DNA of 64,000 nt from Paenarthrobacter sp. (GCA_031179305.1 JAPSHX010000010.1:62001-126000); one strand, 5' to 3'. Numbered from the stretch's first letter, positions 16,851-26,509 are shown. The notes: generated by a model not told the origin, from the sequence alone. Program-made: numbers and translations.

Positions 16851-19800
16851 GGGTTTCAAGCCGGTTGGGTCTGAAGTGTTGATGACGTTGCCGAAGGCGT
16901 AGGTGTATGGGGTGAAACCGCGTTGGTCTTCGGTGTTGAGGATCGGGTCCGGGGAGGTAAAGGTGCCGGCGACGGGGTCCAGTTCGCGTGCTCCGAGATG
17001 TGTCAAGGAGCTGGCGGCGTCGTCGAGTCCGGAGATGTATCCGTTGGTGGCGCCGAAGCCGCTTTGGCTGGAGGCGTTGGAACCGACTCCTGCACTGGAG
17101 GCGCCTGCAGCTGAGTAAGCGGTGTTGCCGGTTGCAGTTCCGTTGGAACCTCTGGTCAAGCCGAGGGGGTCCGTGTACCTGGTGAGGGTTGTGATGGGTC
17201 CGGTACCGGTGGTTGGTGAGATCATGGTTTGGGTGGTGTTGACGCTGTCTCCGATGAGGAATGCCAACTTAATTACTGGTGTTGTGCCGGGCTTTCGTGT
17301 CCTTTGGGCTACGGTTTTGCCGGCGAAGGTATAGGTGCGGGTGGCTGTTTGCACACCGGGCGATGCTGCGCTGAGGTGAGCTGTGACTGACCCGATTGTG
17401 ACGGTGGTTCCGGTCCCATCGATGATGCCGACCAGATTCCCGTTCGCGTCGTAGTACCTGTTTCCTGTGATGTTCGTGATCGTGGAAGTGGGTGTAGGTG
17501 GTGTTGCTGCAGCTGCCCCGGGGTTGGGGTTCGCTGGAATAACACTGGCTCCAGTTGTTGTGGACATCCGCCCGTCGGGCGTGTAGGTAAGGACCTGTCG
17601 GGCGCGGTTGGTCATGCGGCCGGCGGCGTCCCACGTGAAGTCTTGGGTGACTGGGCTTCCTGACGGCGGGGTGGAGATGATCTGCTTGACGCGGTGTGGG
17701 CCTGCGGAACCTGCTGCGGGGTAGCTATAGTTTTCGGTCATGGCCACGGCGCCGTTGGATCCGAAGCGTTTGACTTGGGATCTGTCACCGGCTTGAGTGT
17801 AGGTGTAGGTCTGCGCGTAGGCTGCCGGTCCGCCGAGTCCAGGAATGTTTGTCGCCGACGAGCTCGGGACGGCAGAACAGTTGGTGGTCGGCGTGGGTGC
17901 CGGTGTCCAGACTGCGGCAATCCGTGAGGCGTGGTCGTAGCTGTAGCACTGGTAGTCCGAGGTGTTGCCTGGACGGCTGGTGAATGCCAGTTCCCGTGAG
18001 GTAATTTTTCCTGCAGGGTTGTAGGTGTATCTGACTGTCCCGAGGTCAGCGTCAACGCCTCGGGTGAGGTTTGAGGACCGCTGATTAGTCAATCTGCCTG
18101 TGGTTGCGTCCCAGGTGAAGAATGTCTGGTTGGTGCCTGTGGTGTCACCTGTGCCTGTGGTGTTGGCGTCGTATTGCTTGAACGTTGCTAGGTTCCCCAA
18201 GTGGCCGTATTGGGTGTTTCCCGCGATGACTTCCCCTGCTTGGGTTTGCACTGACGACGGGTTGTCCAAGGTGTCGTAGCCGTAGCTGAGGGTTTCTCCT
18301 GCAAGTCCTCCGGCATATGGCAGATTCTCGGAGAAGACCTTGCCGGTTTTGGAGTAGGTGCGGTCCGTTGTGTACGTGCCATACAAGGCGCCGAAGGCCG
18401 GGGGAAGCGTCACGACGGACGTTCTGGGCTGATAGGCAGCGTCATATCCGGAGAAGGTCGTCGTTACGGGCTGATCCAGGTTCGGACCGTTGAAGCGCGT
18501 GCTCTTAGAGAGTTGACCTTTCGCTGTGGCTATCTCGAGGTCGTAAACGAATTCCTCCAGAGTCTTGACACCAGCCCCCGTCCCGACGGTCTTCTTGAGA
18601 ACCCGATCCATATCGTCATATACATACCCTATGACGCTACCGCTAGCGTCAGTTGTTGTGGCCTTTCTACCGCTAGCGTCATAGGTACTGGTCGCAACGC
18701 CCGCGTCAGGATCGTTGGCTTGGATTTCGCGGCCAGCGGCGTCGAAAGTCCAGGACCAAGCGTTATTGGCGGTGTCTTTCATGCTGATCAATTGACCTAG
18801 AGCGTCGTAGCCGTACCTGGACTCGTCAAAGTTGCCTGTGGCGGTCGGTCCATGGAAGAGCTTGCGGCTTTCGACCTTGCCGCCCAGATTTTTGATGGTC
18901 GTAGTTGCCGCTTCGCTTCCCGGGCCGGTGACGGTGGCCGTATCGGCGCCTTGGTAGCTCATCAGACCGGTCCATAGAACGTCGTTATCGTTGGCCAAAG
19001 CTCTGACTGCTGTGGGCCTTTGTGCGGCGTCGTACTCATATTGTGTAGTGGAAGGAACTGCGATTGTCGGCAGTTTCAGGACACCGTCCGGTGCGGGCGC
19101 GAGGTAGTAGTTGTTGTTGACTTTGGACTTATCACCGCGCGAGTCGTACCAGATGTCTGTGGCGATGGTCCCGCCGCCAGGAGACATTTTCTGGGTTTGC
19201 CGAACTTTTCCGAGTCCGTCGTAGATGATGTATGAGTCTACGGGCCAGTTGTTACTGGCGCGGGTTGTTGTTTTGACCCAGGACGGGCTGGTATTGGAGA
19301 TCGAGTAGCTGGTTTCGGTACTGGGTTCGGCGGCATTACTGGCCTTTGGCCGCAGCGGGGACCATTCGCCGGTTACGCGGCCTGACGCGTCATAGCGGTA
19401 GCTGGTGACGCTTTGATTCTCATCACTTTCCGTCAGGGGCAGACCGCGCATGGAGTCCAGAGTGGTAATTGATTCCCACCGCTTGTGGTTCACGACTTTC
19501 ACTGTCGTCGCCAACCCGGTGGTGGGCAGGTAGGTCGTGGTCGTGGTCCTGGGCGTCCCTGTTGAGTTGTCAGTTGAAGTCGTTGCACGGCCCAAGGGGT
19601 CGTATCCCGTGACTGGTCCCTGCTTCCAGACGGTCACGCTCGTCCCACTAACGCTTGTTGCGGTGTCTGCGCGCACGGCGTTGCCCTTCGTGGGGGCACT
19701 GTATCCCGGGCTTCCGGGCTCGGCCGTAGTGGAGTTATCGTAAACCGTTTGAGCGGCTGTCAGAAGCGCTCCGGTTGAGGGGCACTCACCGGCGAATTTC

Positions 19801-22196
19801 TTGACCGTCGCCGGCAAAGCAAGCAGATTCGCTGCAGGGTTGTCGGCGTAGCTGGTAATCGTGCAGGTCTCATCACCGGAGACGGATTCTTCGCCGTTGT
19901 CACTTACCGATGTTGGTCGGCCGAGGGCGTCGAAGGTGGTGTTGGTGACGTTGGTCCGCAGCGCCGCAGATTTGCTGCTTGCAGTCATGGTTTTGACTCG
20001 CGCGATTCCAATGTGTTTGGCCTGCGTTCCACCCAATGCAGCAGATGCAGTAGCCGTCGGAGCTGATGCCCAAGGGACATTGATGGTCTTCCCGAGCAAG
20101 GCACCTCCGTCACCAAGGAGAGACTGTTCTTCGATTTTGCTGCCGGCAAACCACGGGGAGTCCGTGTATCCGACTCCGTCGGATGCTGTGACAGTAACTG
20201 AACGCAGACCCCCACTGGTGTTGGACGGCGTACCGTCTAGGCCGCGCAGGTACGTGCTGACCGTGGTTGGCTTAGCGGCATCGGTGCCCAGGGTGGTTTT
20301 TACTTTCGACCAGCCGGCGAGCACGGACCAGGTCAGCTGTGAGCCGCCGGTTCCGTTGATGTATTTCGGTGCGGCGTACTTCCACGCCGGCGTTCCTTCG
20401 TAGGTGTAATTGGTGACCAGGTCCAGGGTGCCATTTGTGCCCGGACCAGGGTCGGTGAACACCGAAGTCACGGGGTAGATGTGGAAGTAGTCCATTCGTG
20501 CGACTTCAGGAATCGGTGTTGTCGGTGCCCACCATTGCGGGAAACACCGTTTGGTGTTGTTCTCCGGGACGATGTCGGCATTTCCGTCTTTGTCGACGTC
20601 CTCTTCCGTGCACTCAGGAGGCGCGTAATTGATGGTTGTCGTCGCCCCTGTCGGATTGACGATGCTCAGGAGACGGTAGCGGTTCAACGGTGCCTGCCCG
20701 GAACGGACGTCCCAGACACGGTTGGGCCGGGGCAAGCCGTCGAATGACGTGGCCGGGTCCGTGATCCAAGTAGTTCCAGGGTCGGTGCTTGTCCGGTTGG
20801 TGCCTTGGTGGATGACGTGGCTGAGCCACAAAGCAGGTTTGGTTCCGTCACCCGGGTCCGGCATAGTGTGGCGGAGGGTCCAGTAGTCCAGGTCTCCGTA
20901 ACCGGCCGGGTTGATGGACAGCGCCTGGCTGATGGCGGTGATGAGGCGCTGATCGGTGTAGAACATCGGCGATTGGACCGTGCAGGTCGTGGCGGTTGAG
21001 GTGCAGGCTTTGTCAGCAGGGACGTCGGTACCCTTGGAGCAGTCCACGCCGGAGCAGCGGGCGGTATAGCCAAAGTTCACGTGCAGGGGCGCTTGTGTTG
21101 TCAGTTCGGTTCCTGCGCGCATGCCGTAATCCACCCGGGTCAGACGGCTGGCACGGTGGTAGGCCTTAAGCGTGCCCGACCCGGCCTGGGATTTGTAGAA
21201 ATTCGTATCCTGGGTGTAGAAGAAGCCTTGCGAGTTGCCGTTGGCGTCCACGACGTAGTCCAGATTCCAGGCATAGGCCTGCATACAGGACGAATCACCG
21301 AACCCGGTGCTTTTGTAGCATGGCTGGCCCGGGAGCCCGTAAACAGGGACGATGTCAGCCGAGTTGTTTTCCTTGCCGGGTGACCAGCCTGGAATGCGGT
21401 TCACACCGAACCAGTACTGGGTGCCGCTTGTATCGGTGAGCCTCCAGTATCCGCCATCGAAGGTGCCATTGGCCGCGCCGGTGAGGTATTCGACCTTGGT
21501 GTTGTCATCGTTGCGAAGCTTGAAACGCTTACTTGCTTCGTCCATGATGACTTCACCGGAGCGGCTTCCGAAGGAAATGCTGAACGCTTGTCCTTCCTTC
21601 TTTCCGCAGAGGTCGTAGGAGTTTGCTGCTCCTTGGTCTTTGCATGAACCAAACTGCTGACGGATTGTTCCCGTACCGGTCAGTGCCCAACCGTCGCCCA
21701 CCTCCGTTGCTTGGTTGTTGGTGGCGCTTGTCAAACCGTCAACCCGTGAAGAGTCATAGGACAACCCGAGTGTAGGTGTTGGTCCGGCGGGTGCCTCTCG
21801 CAACGCGAACGGATAGTTCCAGGTGAAGCTACCGGTTTGTCCTGGGGTTCCCCAGGATCCGGATGAGGAACCGGGCGGTGCTGCGAAGTTGCCTGCACCG
21901 TTGTCGTTGGCAGCTACCGGGGCCATGGGAACCCGGCCAACACGAACTGGCGATGAACCCGTGTCGCTGAAAGCGCTGGCATTCGAGCCATCGCCACTGG
22001 TAGTTGCACGCTCCTTTTCCTCTGCGGCCGGTTCAAAGTTGGTGAAGGGAACAGGTTTGATTTCCTGAACCTCAGTGGAGGGGCTCCACGGCGCAGCGAT
22101 GTAAAGGAATCCTGCCCCCGTGGCGATGACCGTTGCGGCCAGCAACCCTGACAATGCCTTTCTAGGCCTGGTCATGAGTTTCTTGTGGCGGCTCAT
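16071..22196 (-). CDS. RHS/YD-repeat polymorphic toxin protein, 2041 residues
   Basis: A giant secreted RHS protein. Residues 13-35 form a signal peptide or anchor. From about 130 to 1700 run YD repeats (for example RYDASGRVTGEW, YGYDALGQLISM) that build the hollow RHS cocoon. The conserved RHS core follows, with GARELDPVAGTFTSPDP and YTYAFGNVINTSDPTGLKP ending near residue 1782. The last 259 residues (DNA 16071-16850) are unrelated to RHS, clearly lower in GC, and form the variable tip. They include DVRNSEYYRNLYSQI, LTYLGSHTI, NNTTLESATRFPFF and a Trp-rich end WTENI. I cannot name this toxin family. The gene overlaps both neighbours by 4 bp, so all three are translated together. Confidence 0.95.
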   Translation of the reverse strand: MSRHKKLMTRPRKALSGLLAATVIATGAGFLYIAAPWSPSTEVQEIKPVPFTNFEPAAEEKERATTSGDGSNASAFSDTGSSPVRVGRVPMAPVAANDNGAGNFAAPPGSSSGSWGTPGQTGSFTWNYPFALREAPAGPTPTLGLSYDSSRVDGLTSATNNQATEVGDGWALTGTGTIRQQFGSCKDQGAANSYDLCGKKEGQAFSISFGSRSGEVIMDEASKRFKLRNDDNTKVEYLTGAANGTFDGGYWRLTDTSGTQYWFGVNRIPGWSPGKENNSADIVPVYGLPGQPCYKSTGFGDSSCMQAYAWNLDYVVDANGNSQGFFYTQDTNFYKSQAGSGTLKAYHRASRLTRVDYGMRAGTELTTQAPLHVNFGYTARCSGVDCSKGTDVPADKACTSTATTCTVQSPMFYTDQRLITAISQALSINPAGYGDLDYWTLRHTMPDPGDGTKPALWLSHVIHQGTNRTSTDPGTTWITDPATSFDGLPRPNRVWDVRSGQAPLNRYRLLSIVNPTGATTTINYAPPECTEEDVDKDGNADIVPENNTKRCFPQWWAPTTPIPEVARMDYFHIYPVTSVFTDPGPGTNGTLDLVTNYTYEGTPAWKYAAPKYINGTGGSQLTWSVLAGWSKVKTTLGTDAAKPTTVSTYLRGLDGTPSNTSGGLRSVTVTASDGVGYTDSPWFAGSKIEEQSLLGDGGALLGKTINVPWASAPTATASAALGGTQAKHIGIARVKTMTASSKSAALRTNVTNTTFDALGRPTSVSDNGEESVSGDETCTITSYADNPAANLLALPATVKKFAGECPSTGALLTAAQTVYDNSTTAEPGSPGYSAPTKGNAVRADTATSVSGTSVTVWKQGPVTGYDPLGRATTSTDNSTGTPRTTTTTYLPTTGLATTVKVVNHKRWESITTLDSMRGLPLTESDENQSVTSYRYDASGRVTGEWSPLRPKASNAAEPSTETSYSISNTSPSWVKTTTRASNNWPVDSYIIYDGLGKVRQTQKMSPGGGTIATDIWYDSRGDKSKVNNNYYLAPAPDGVLKLPTIAVPSTTQYEYDAAQRPTAVRALANDNDVLWTGLMSYQGADTATVTGPGSEAATTTIKNLGGKVESRKLFHGPTATGNFDESRYGYDALGQLISMKDTANNAWSWTFDAAGREIQANDPDAGVATSTYDASGRKATTTDASGSVIGYVYDDMDRVLKKTVGTGAGVKTLEEFVYDLEIATAKGQLSKSTRFNGPNLDQPVTTTFSGYDAAYQPRTSVVTLPPAFGALYGTYTTDRTYSKTGKVFSENLPYAGGLAGETLSYGYDTLDNPSSVQTQAGEVIAGNTQYGHLGNLATFKQYDANTTGTGDTTGTNQTFFTWDATTGRLTNQRSSNLTRGVDADLGTVRYTYNPAGKITSRELAFTSRPGNTSDYQCYSYDHASRIAAVWTPAPTPTTNCSAVPSSSATNIPGLGGPAAYAQTYTYTQAGDRSQVKRFGSNGAVAMTENYSYPAAGSAGPHRVKQIISTPPSGSPVTQDFTWDAAGRMTNRARQVLTYTPDGRMSTTTGASVIPANPNPGAAAATPPTPTSTITNITGNRYYDANGNLVGIIDGTGTTVTIGSVTAHLSAASPGVQTATRTYTFAGKTVAQRTRKPGTTPVIKLAFLIGDSVNTTQTMISPTTGTGPITTLTRYTDPLGLTRGSNGTATGNTAYSAAGASSAGVGSNASSQSGFGATNGYISGLDDAASSLTHLGARELDPVAGTFTSPDPILNTEDQRGFTPYTYAFGNVINTSDPTGLKPTCDCDDDSKGTYAPGPGGYGKGLNYEYADSKPTSPIQPPAQQINPFTGKPYEPQYNPWAKGTGKQANSWTLPPASAFSYRPASRIESRVNVWSLFALWGGNFEERKFEFQKGDPFTEDVRNSEYYRNLYSQISAEMKAGTYNDTTYLRSFGEEGGAVFFQDVQTVLTLGANGGSLSLTYLGSHTIKTNEEGKNSDGSTTIRFRAINNTTLESATRFPFFDIGYQEWYRNSVGAYWNWISETSTFGRRQDQEVTWTENIR

Positions 22197-25060
22197 TTGA
22201 GCAGTCCCTTCTTGGTGCCGTAGTTCTTCTGGATCTCTTTCAATACGGTGTCGTTGAGCACGCCCTGGGTCAGCACGGGGCGGTAGATCTCGCCAACGAA
22301 GTCCCCACCGATGCGGGCCGGTTGCGTGATGCTTGAAGCTGTGCGGGCCGCCGGGGCGGCCGCGGCCTTCACCCAGGTCGTCACCAAGCCGTCGTTGCTG
22401 ACAGTGACACGCAGCTGGGCGTTGATCTTGTCGAAGACCGCATTGACATAGGTCCAGTCACCAGGCTGTAGAGGCACGTCCGTGCTGACGGTTTCGGGGA
22501 CGGTGCTGGAGACCACCCATGAACCAAGTTCGGCCTTGCCAGTGTTGCCAAGACGCAAGGCACCCGTAGCTGTTGAGTTGGTGCCACCCAGCTGCCTGAT
22601 CAGTGATTGAATACTCCCGCTGTTGGGTGCCTTGGCGCAGACCCATGCGGACACGGTGAAGCTCTCGGCGGTATCAACGGCTTGTCTGTTCGCGGATCCA
22701 GTTACCACTGTTTCCGCGACTGCTGCACCGTTGGGAAAGCTGAGACGTTCAGCTCCGACAGTGGATAAAGGGGGTGCTCCGCAGGTAGATGTTGTTGCGT
22801 TAGCTGGCTTCCATTCAGCGCCGCCCGCTAACTGCAGATTCAGGACTGTTGTCGGTTCTGTAGGCCGGGTGGTTACTCGGAAGATGTAGTGGGCGGGTGC
22901 GCCCTTTATGGGTTCGTTGATGTTGCCTGCTATGTCAAATGCCCATACGGTCAGTGAGGTGGTGTTGTCCATAGGGGTGATGGTGATCGTGCTCTTCTGC
23001 CCGTATCCCGGACACACGACGACGAATTCTTTCATGCGATTGTTGGTGCAGCTCATGCCGGCAGCTGGCGGTGCGTCTTGAGCGTCTCCAGCAGTGGTAG
23101 CAAAAATGAAACCCTCTGCCGGATTAGTCGGAACCCCATTGTTGGTAGGGGTCGAGAGTTCAAATTGGTATTTCGTCTCGCCGATAGTGCCACCGGAATC
23201 GGATCCCGAGGGCGCGTTCCGCACCGGGAGGATTTGTGTGATCGTAGGCACGCCCGGGGCTGTTGTATCGACGACGAAGACAACTGACATGACCGCTGAG
23301 TAGCCGTTCCACCGGTCCCAGGCGCGCGCCCGGAGGGTATAAGTGCCATCACCTAGCGGTGGGGCCTTGTAGTCCAGATTCATCCCGGTGGCGTTGACCC
23401 CTGTCACGGTGTAGTCGCCGCCTACTTGTTGGCCGTTGGTCTGCCAGAGGGACATTTGGGCTGTGATGTTATCTCCGGTGTGTCCGTCGGGGTCGCTGAA
23501 CTGGACGGTGAATGTTGGCTGGGTATCGCGTGTAAAGAGGATGGCGCCGTAGGTCCAAGGGGTGCCGTACCACTTGCCGTTGGTGAGGGATTGGAAAACC
23601 GGCGTGTTCGGCGGCAGATTGTGGGTGACTGTTATGTATGCGTCTTTGGTGAACTTCTTCCATCCCAAAGGGTCGGTCTCGTTGCCGGCCACCAACGCAA
23701 TAGTCCAGACAGAACGTTGTTGCAACAGGTTCTTGGCGGCCATCAGGTCAAACCCGACGGTCCCGGCAGGGCAATTCGGGCCCCAGCCCTTGGCAACTGC
23801 ACCTATATCTGTCCGGATGGCATGGGCACTGTCAAGAATGGGTTGGACATTCCATCGTGTATCCGGGCTTACCTGGTCAGTGACCCAGGAGGCGATATCC
23901 GTGGGGGTGCAGGATGAGGCCCACGTCTCGACAGTGGATAGCCGGGCATTGATGATGTCGCGGCCGACAAGGCCAGGGGTATTGAACTGGTAGTAGGCGC
24001 GGGCGGTGTGGGGTTGTCCGTCAGGAGCCCACTGGGGTTTCAGGTAACCTACCTGCACCTGGCCGGTGCCGTCGGTGTGAGTGCCGTTCCAGTACGAGAC
24101 TTCGGGATAGGCGCTGTCGGTAAAGAGCCATGTCGGCGTTATGTACGTCCAGTCCGGATCGACGTAAATCGGATACTTCAGCCCGCTGGTTTCCAGGATC
24201 CCTTGCATATCAAAGATCTGTGACTGCTTACCGTCCTCAGCGCCAAGAGTCAGATTGAAGGGGCGCGGTATGCCCTGTCCGCCCGTGCTAGTGGCAGAAG
24301 CTCCTTCTGCCTTTGAATCCCACCAGAATCCACCTGAGTTATGCAGCACCACTTCGTCCGAACTAGTTTCTGTGGCAGTGAGGTCCCCGTCGGCGTTTTG
24401 TTCCACCGACAGGTTCTGCGTATCAAGAAGGATGCGCATCTGGGCAACACGCGGATCCTTGGCAGCCTCTGCCGTTTCAATCTTCAGCACCTGGGAGATG
24501 CCGGACTTGTTCACCAGCTGGATCAGATCCACGCCCGGCAAGACCTGCCGATAGGTGGCCGAGTTGCCCTCGACTACCGGTGTAGGCAGAGTCCCAAACG
24601 GCCACGACTGCGAAATCGAATGCCCGTTCTTGTCCTCCAGGGTCGCGATCTGTCTGCTACCGCCTGTGCTGACGGTGATGTCCACGGGAACGTTCTCGGG
24701 TTTTAGCACCGAGACACCGTCCACTGTTGCGGGCACAAGATCGGTCGAGATGTCTGTCCAACCTTGGTCGGTCTGCATCCGAACGGGCTCATTGCTGATG
24801 GTCGTAGACAACGTACCGTCAGGAAGAGCTGTTGTGAGGGACGTCGGTGTCGTCGCGGCATCGACGACCACTTCCCGGGAAGTAGCTTTCGCTTCAGCAA
24901 CAGCTTCGACTTCAGCAGAAGAGGTGGAGGCTTGCGGGGGAGCTGCTGGCGGTTGTTCGCCGTCTGCGTGCGCGACCGGCACAACAAGACCGAGGGATAG
25001 CAATCCCAGGGTCAGCGCCGGTACGCAGACGCGACGAATTAGGGCAGAGGAGATGGTCAC
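22193..25060 (-). CDS. secreted LamG/DNRLRE-type exoprotein, partner of the RHS protein
   Basis: A 955-residue secreted protein. A Sec signal peptide ends near AHADG (residue ~32). A strand-rich middle (about 250-480), with VDPDWTYITPTWLF and ARAYYQFNTPGLVGRDIINARL, resembles the DNRLRE module. Ig-like repeats follow. A LamG-type domain lies near 770-930 (AESFTVSAWVCAK, GDWTYVNAVFDKINAQLRVTVS). No catalytic motif is seen. GTG 25060 has AAGGAG at 7 nt. The stop overlaps the RHS start (ATGA). LamG proteins upstream of RHS genes recur in actinobacteria; surface attachment or delivery of the RHS shell is the inferred role. Confidence 0.88.
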   Translation of the reverse strand: MTISSALIRRVCVPALTLGLLSLGLVVPVAHADGEQPPAAPPQASTSSAEVEAVAEAKATSREVVVDAATTPTSLTTALPDGTLSTTISNEPVRMQTDQGWTDISTDLVPATVDGVSVLKPENVPVDITVSTGGSRQIATLEDKNGHSISQSWPFGTLPTPVVEGNSATYRQVLPGVDLIQLVNKSGISQVLKIETAEAAKDPRVAQMRILLDTQNLSVEQNADGDLTATETSSDEVVLHNSGGFWWDSKAEGASATSTGGQGIPRPFNLTLGAEDGKQSQIFDMQGILETSGLKYPIYVDPDWTYITPTWLFTDSAYPEVSYWNGTHTDGTGQVQVGYLKPQWAPDGQPHTARAYYQFNTPGLVGRDIINARLSTVETWASSCTPTDIASWVTDQVSPDTRWNVQPILDSAHAIRTDIGAVAKGWGPNCPAGTVGFDLMAAKNLLQQRSVWTIALVAGNETDPLGWKKFTKDAYITVTHNLPPNTPVFQSLTNGKWYGTPWTYGAILFTRDTQPTFTVQFSDPDGHTGDNITAQMSLWQTNGQQVGGDYTVTGVNATGMNLDYKAPPLGDGTYTLRARAWDRWNGYSAVMSVVFVVDTTAPGVPTITQILPVRNAPSGSDSGGTIGETKYQFELSTPTNNGVPTNPAEGFIFATTAGDAQDAPPAAGMSCTNNRMKEFVVVCPGYGQKSTITITPMDNTTSLTVWAFDIAGNINEPIKGAPAHYIFRVTTRPTEPTTVLNLQLAGGAEWKPANATTSTCGAPPLSTVGAERLSFPNGAAVAETVVTGSANRQAVDTAESFTVSAWVCAKAPNSGSIQSLIRQLGGTNSTATGALRLGNTGKAELGSWVVSSTVPETVSTDVPLQPGDWTYVNAVFDKINAQLRVTVSNDGLVTTWVKAAAAPAARTASSITQPARIGGDFVGEIYRPVLTQGVLNDTVLKEIQKNYGTKKGLLK

Positions 25061-25279
25061 TGCATGACTCCTTGGAGTAAGAAAACTCGACTAAGGGAAT
25101 GCAGTAGACGCAGTCTCGAACCCCCAATTTCGACTAGCGAGAGCAGACTATCCGCAGTTGAGGGTTTTGCCAAGCTTTGTCCAGTCAACACACAGAAACT
25201 TAATATTTGTGACAAACGACATGCTGGCATCGCGCATTGATCGTTCTGCCGGCTATACCGAAGTGCAGTTAACAAGCCC
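25061..25279 (-). promoter_or_regulatory. leader and right end of the toxin island
   Basis: Non-coding DNA ahead of the LamG-RHS-lipoprotein operon. It is AT-richer than the chromosome (TCACAAATATTAAG on the minus strand) and probably holds the operon promoter, though no convincing -35/-10 pair could be fixed. It contains the inverted copy of ACTGGACAAA (25176-25185). Confidence 0.5.
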
Positions 25280-25774
25280 AACGTTGCCGGCATCATGGAC
25301 AACTTCGCACCCATTCATGAGGTTGATGACGAACTCTGGGAGCGGGTATTCCGCATCAACGTCACTTCGCTCATGCGCCTGACCCGGGCAGTGGTGCCGC
25401 TCATGCTGGAAGCCGGGTTCGGCTCTGTGGTAAATGCCGCTTCCGAGGCCGGCCTTCGTGGTTCAACTGCCGGTGCCGCCTACACGGCCTCCAAGCATGC
25501 TGTGGTTGGCCTGACCAAGAATTCGGCAGTGATGTACGGTCCGAAAGGCCTCCGGTTCAACGCCGTGGCTCCGGGTCCCACCATCACCAATATCGTGGCC
25601 AACTGGGGATCGCAACTCGCCGCTGAGCGCCTGGGGCCCTTGATTCAAGCAACCGTTCCCACGCCCGCAACCGCGGCACAACTGGCAGCTTCCATCACCT
25701 TCCTGCTCAGCGACGACGGCATAAACGTCAACGGTGCCTTTCTTGCTTCCGACGGCGGATGGTCGGCTCTATGA
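25280..25774 (+). pseudogene. short-chain dehydrogenase, 3' half (interrupted)
   Basis: The C-terminal 164 residues of the SDR begun at 14952. NVAGIMDNFAPIHE continues the motif broken at the island's left end. The catalytic YTASK, preceded by VVNAASEAG, and the C-terminal FLASDGGWSAL are intact. An ATG at 25295 exists but has no ribosome site, and the cofactor-binding half is missing. The fragment is therefore not expected to work. No decay (stop or frameshift) is seen, so the insertion is probably recent. The stop overlaps the convergent NUDIX gene by 6 bp. Confidence 0.92.
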
Positions 25775-26329
25775 GGAACTCTCACCAAGGTGCCGGACCA
25801 GGGCGTCGACGATGGGGAGTTGCCCTTTGATGAGCTTGGTCCGGGCAACGGATTCTTCAAGCCACCGGGCGTCGTCGATCTCCGGGAAATCCTTGATGGC
25901 ACCCGAGCCCTTTGGCCATTCCATGGGAAAGGTGTTGCTGACTATCTGCTGAGGTTGAAAGTCGCTGGCTTCTGCAGCGAACGCGGTGATTAGTTTGCCG
26001 GAGGGTTGCCGAAAAACGCCCAGGAGGTCGTAGTGGGCCTCGGGCGGTGGTGTGCCAATTTCTTCGGTGAATTCCCGTTTAGCGGCAACCAAGGCGTCTT
26101 CGTCCTCAGGGAACTCTCCCTTGGGAATTGACCAGGCGTGTTCATCTTTGCGGGCCCAAAAGGGCCCGCCCATGTGGGCTATCCACAGTTCCAATTGCCC
26201 GGCGGCGTTTCGTCGGTGGAGGAGAATTCCTGCGCTGCAGATTGTGATGTGCCCTCCCGGGTTAGGGTGCTCCGCGCAAATTCTTGGACAGCTCAAGGTT
26301 ACTCGTGACGTTGGCGCCGTTATCACCAA
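25769..26329 (-). CDS. NUDIX hydrolase
   Basis: A NUDIX protein of up to 186 residues. The box is GEFPEDEDALVAAKREFTEEIG, within the GX5EX7REUXEEXGU consensus. It hydrolyses a nucleoside-diphosphate-linked compound with Mg2+. The first strand ITICSAGILLHRR lies about 28 residues in, and no clear ATG or ribosome site precedes it. The true start may therefore be a TTG (near 26296) rather than the GTG at 26329. It stands alone, convergent with the broken SDR. Confidence 0.85.
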   Translation of the reverse strand: MVITAPTSRVTLSCPRICAEHPNPGGHITICSAGILLHRRNAAGQLELWIAHMGGPFWARKDEHAWSIPKGEFPEDEDALVAAKREFTEEIGTPPPEAHYDLLGVFRQPSGKLITAFAAEASDFQPQQIVSNTFPMEWPKGSGAIKDFPEIDDARWLEESVARTKLIKGQLPIVDALVRHLGESSS

Positions 26330-26447
26330 GGGAGGGGAGCCATCAAGGGAAGTCTCAAGGTCCCATCAGGACTTTCTCTGCGGCGTCATGAACGGGGTTG
26401 ACGGTGCCCTAGTGCTGATTCTGCGGGAGGCGCGCTTAAACGAATGA

Positions 26448-26487
26448 GGACGACCGCTGGAACCTAAAGGAGGTTCCGGCGTCGTCC
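26448..26487. terminator. two-step hairpin terminator
   Basis: Outer arms GGACGAC (26448-26454) and GTCGTCC (26481-26487) and inner arms GGAACC (26459-26464) and GGTTCC (26472-26477) form a two-step stem. It sits between the minus-strand gene at 26510 and the NUDIX gene. The rest of 26330-26509 holds no supported gene. Confidence 0.6.
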
Positions 26488-26509
26488 TCTTTCGTAGAGT
26501 TGGAGCTGC

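Larger units (their letters stand above)
15237..25279. mobile_element. about 10-kb toxin island inserted in an SDR gene
   Basis: This segment separates two halves of one SDR reading frame exactly at a codon boundary (codons 95 and 96). It carries only a three-gene minus-strand operon (LamG exoprotein, RHS protein, lipoprotein) with its own terminator. No recombinase gene is visible. Possible end signals are weak. ACTGGACAAA at 15239-15248 recurs inverted at 25176-25185, 94 bp inside the right junction. The extreme ends also show loose inverted similarity (ACTG.AC...GT.TAGC). The exact borders and target duplication are uncertain by a few bases. Confidence 0.85.
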
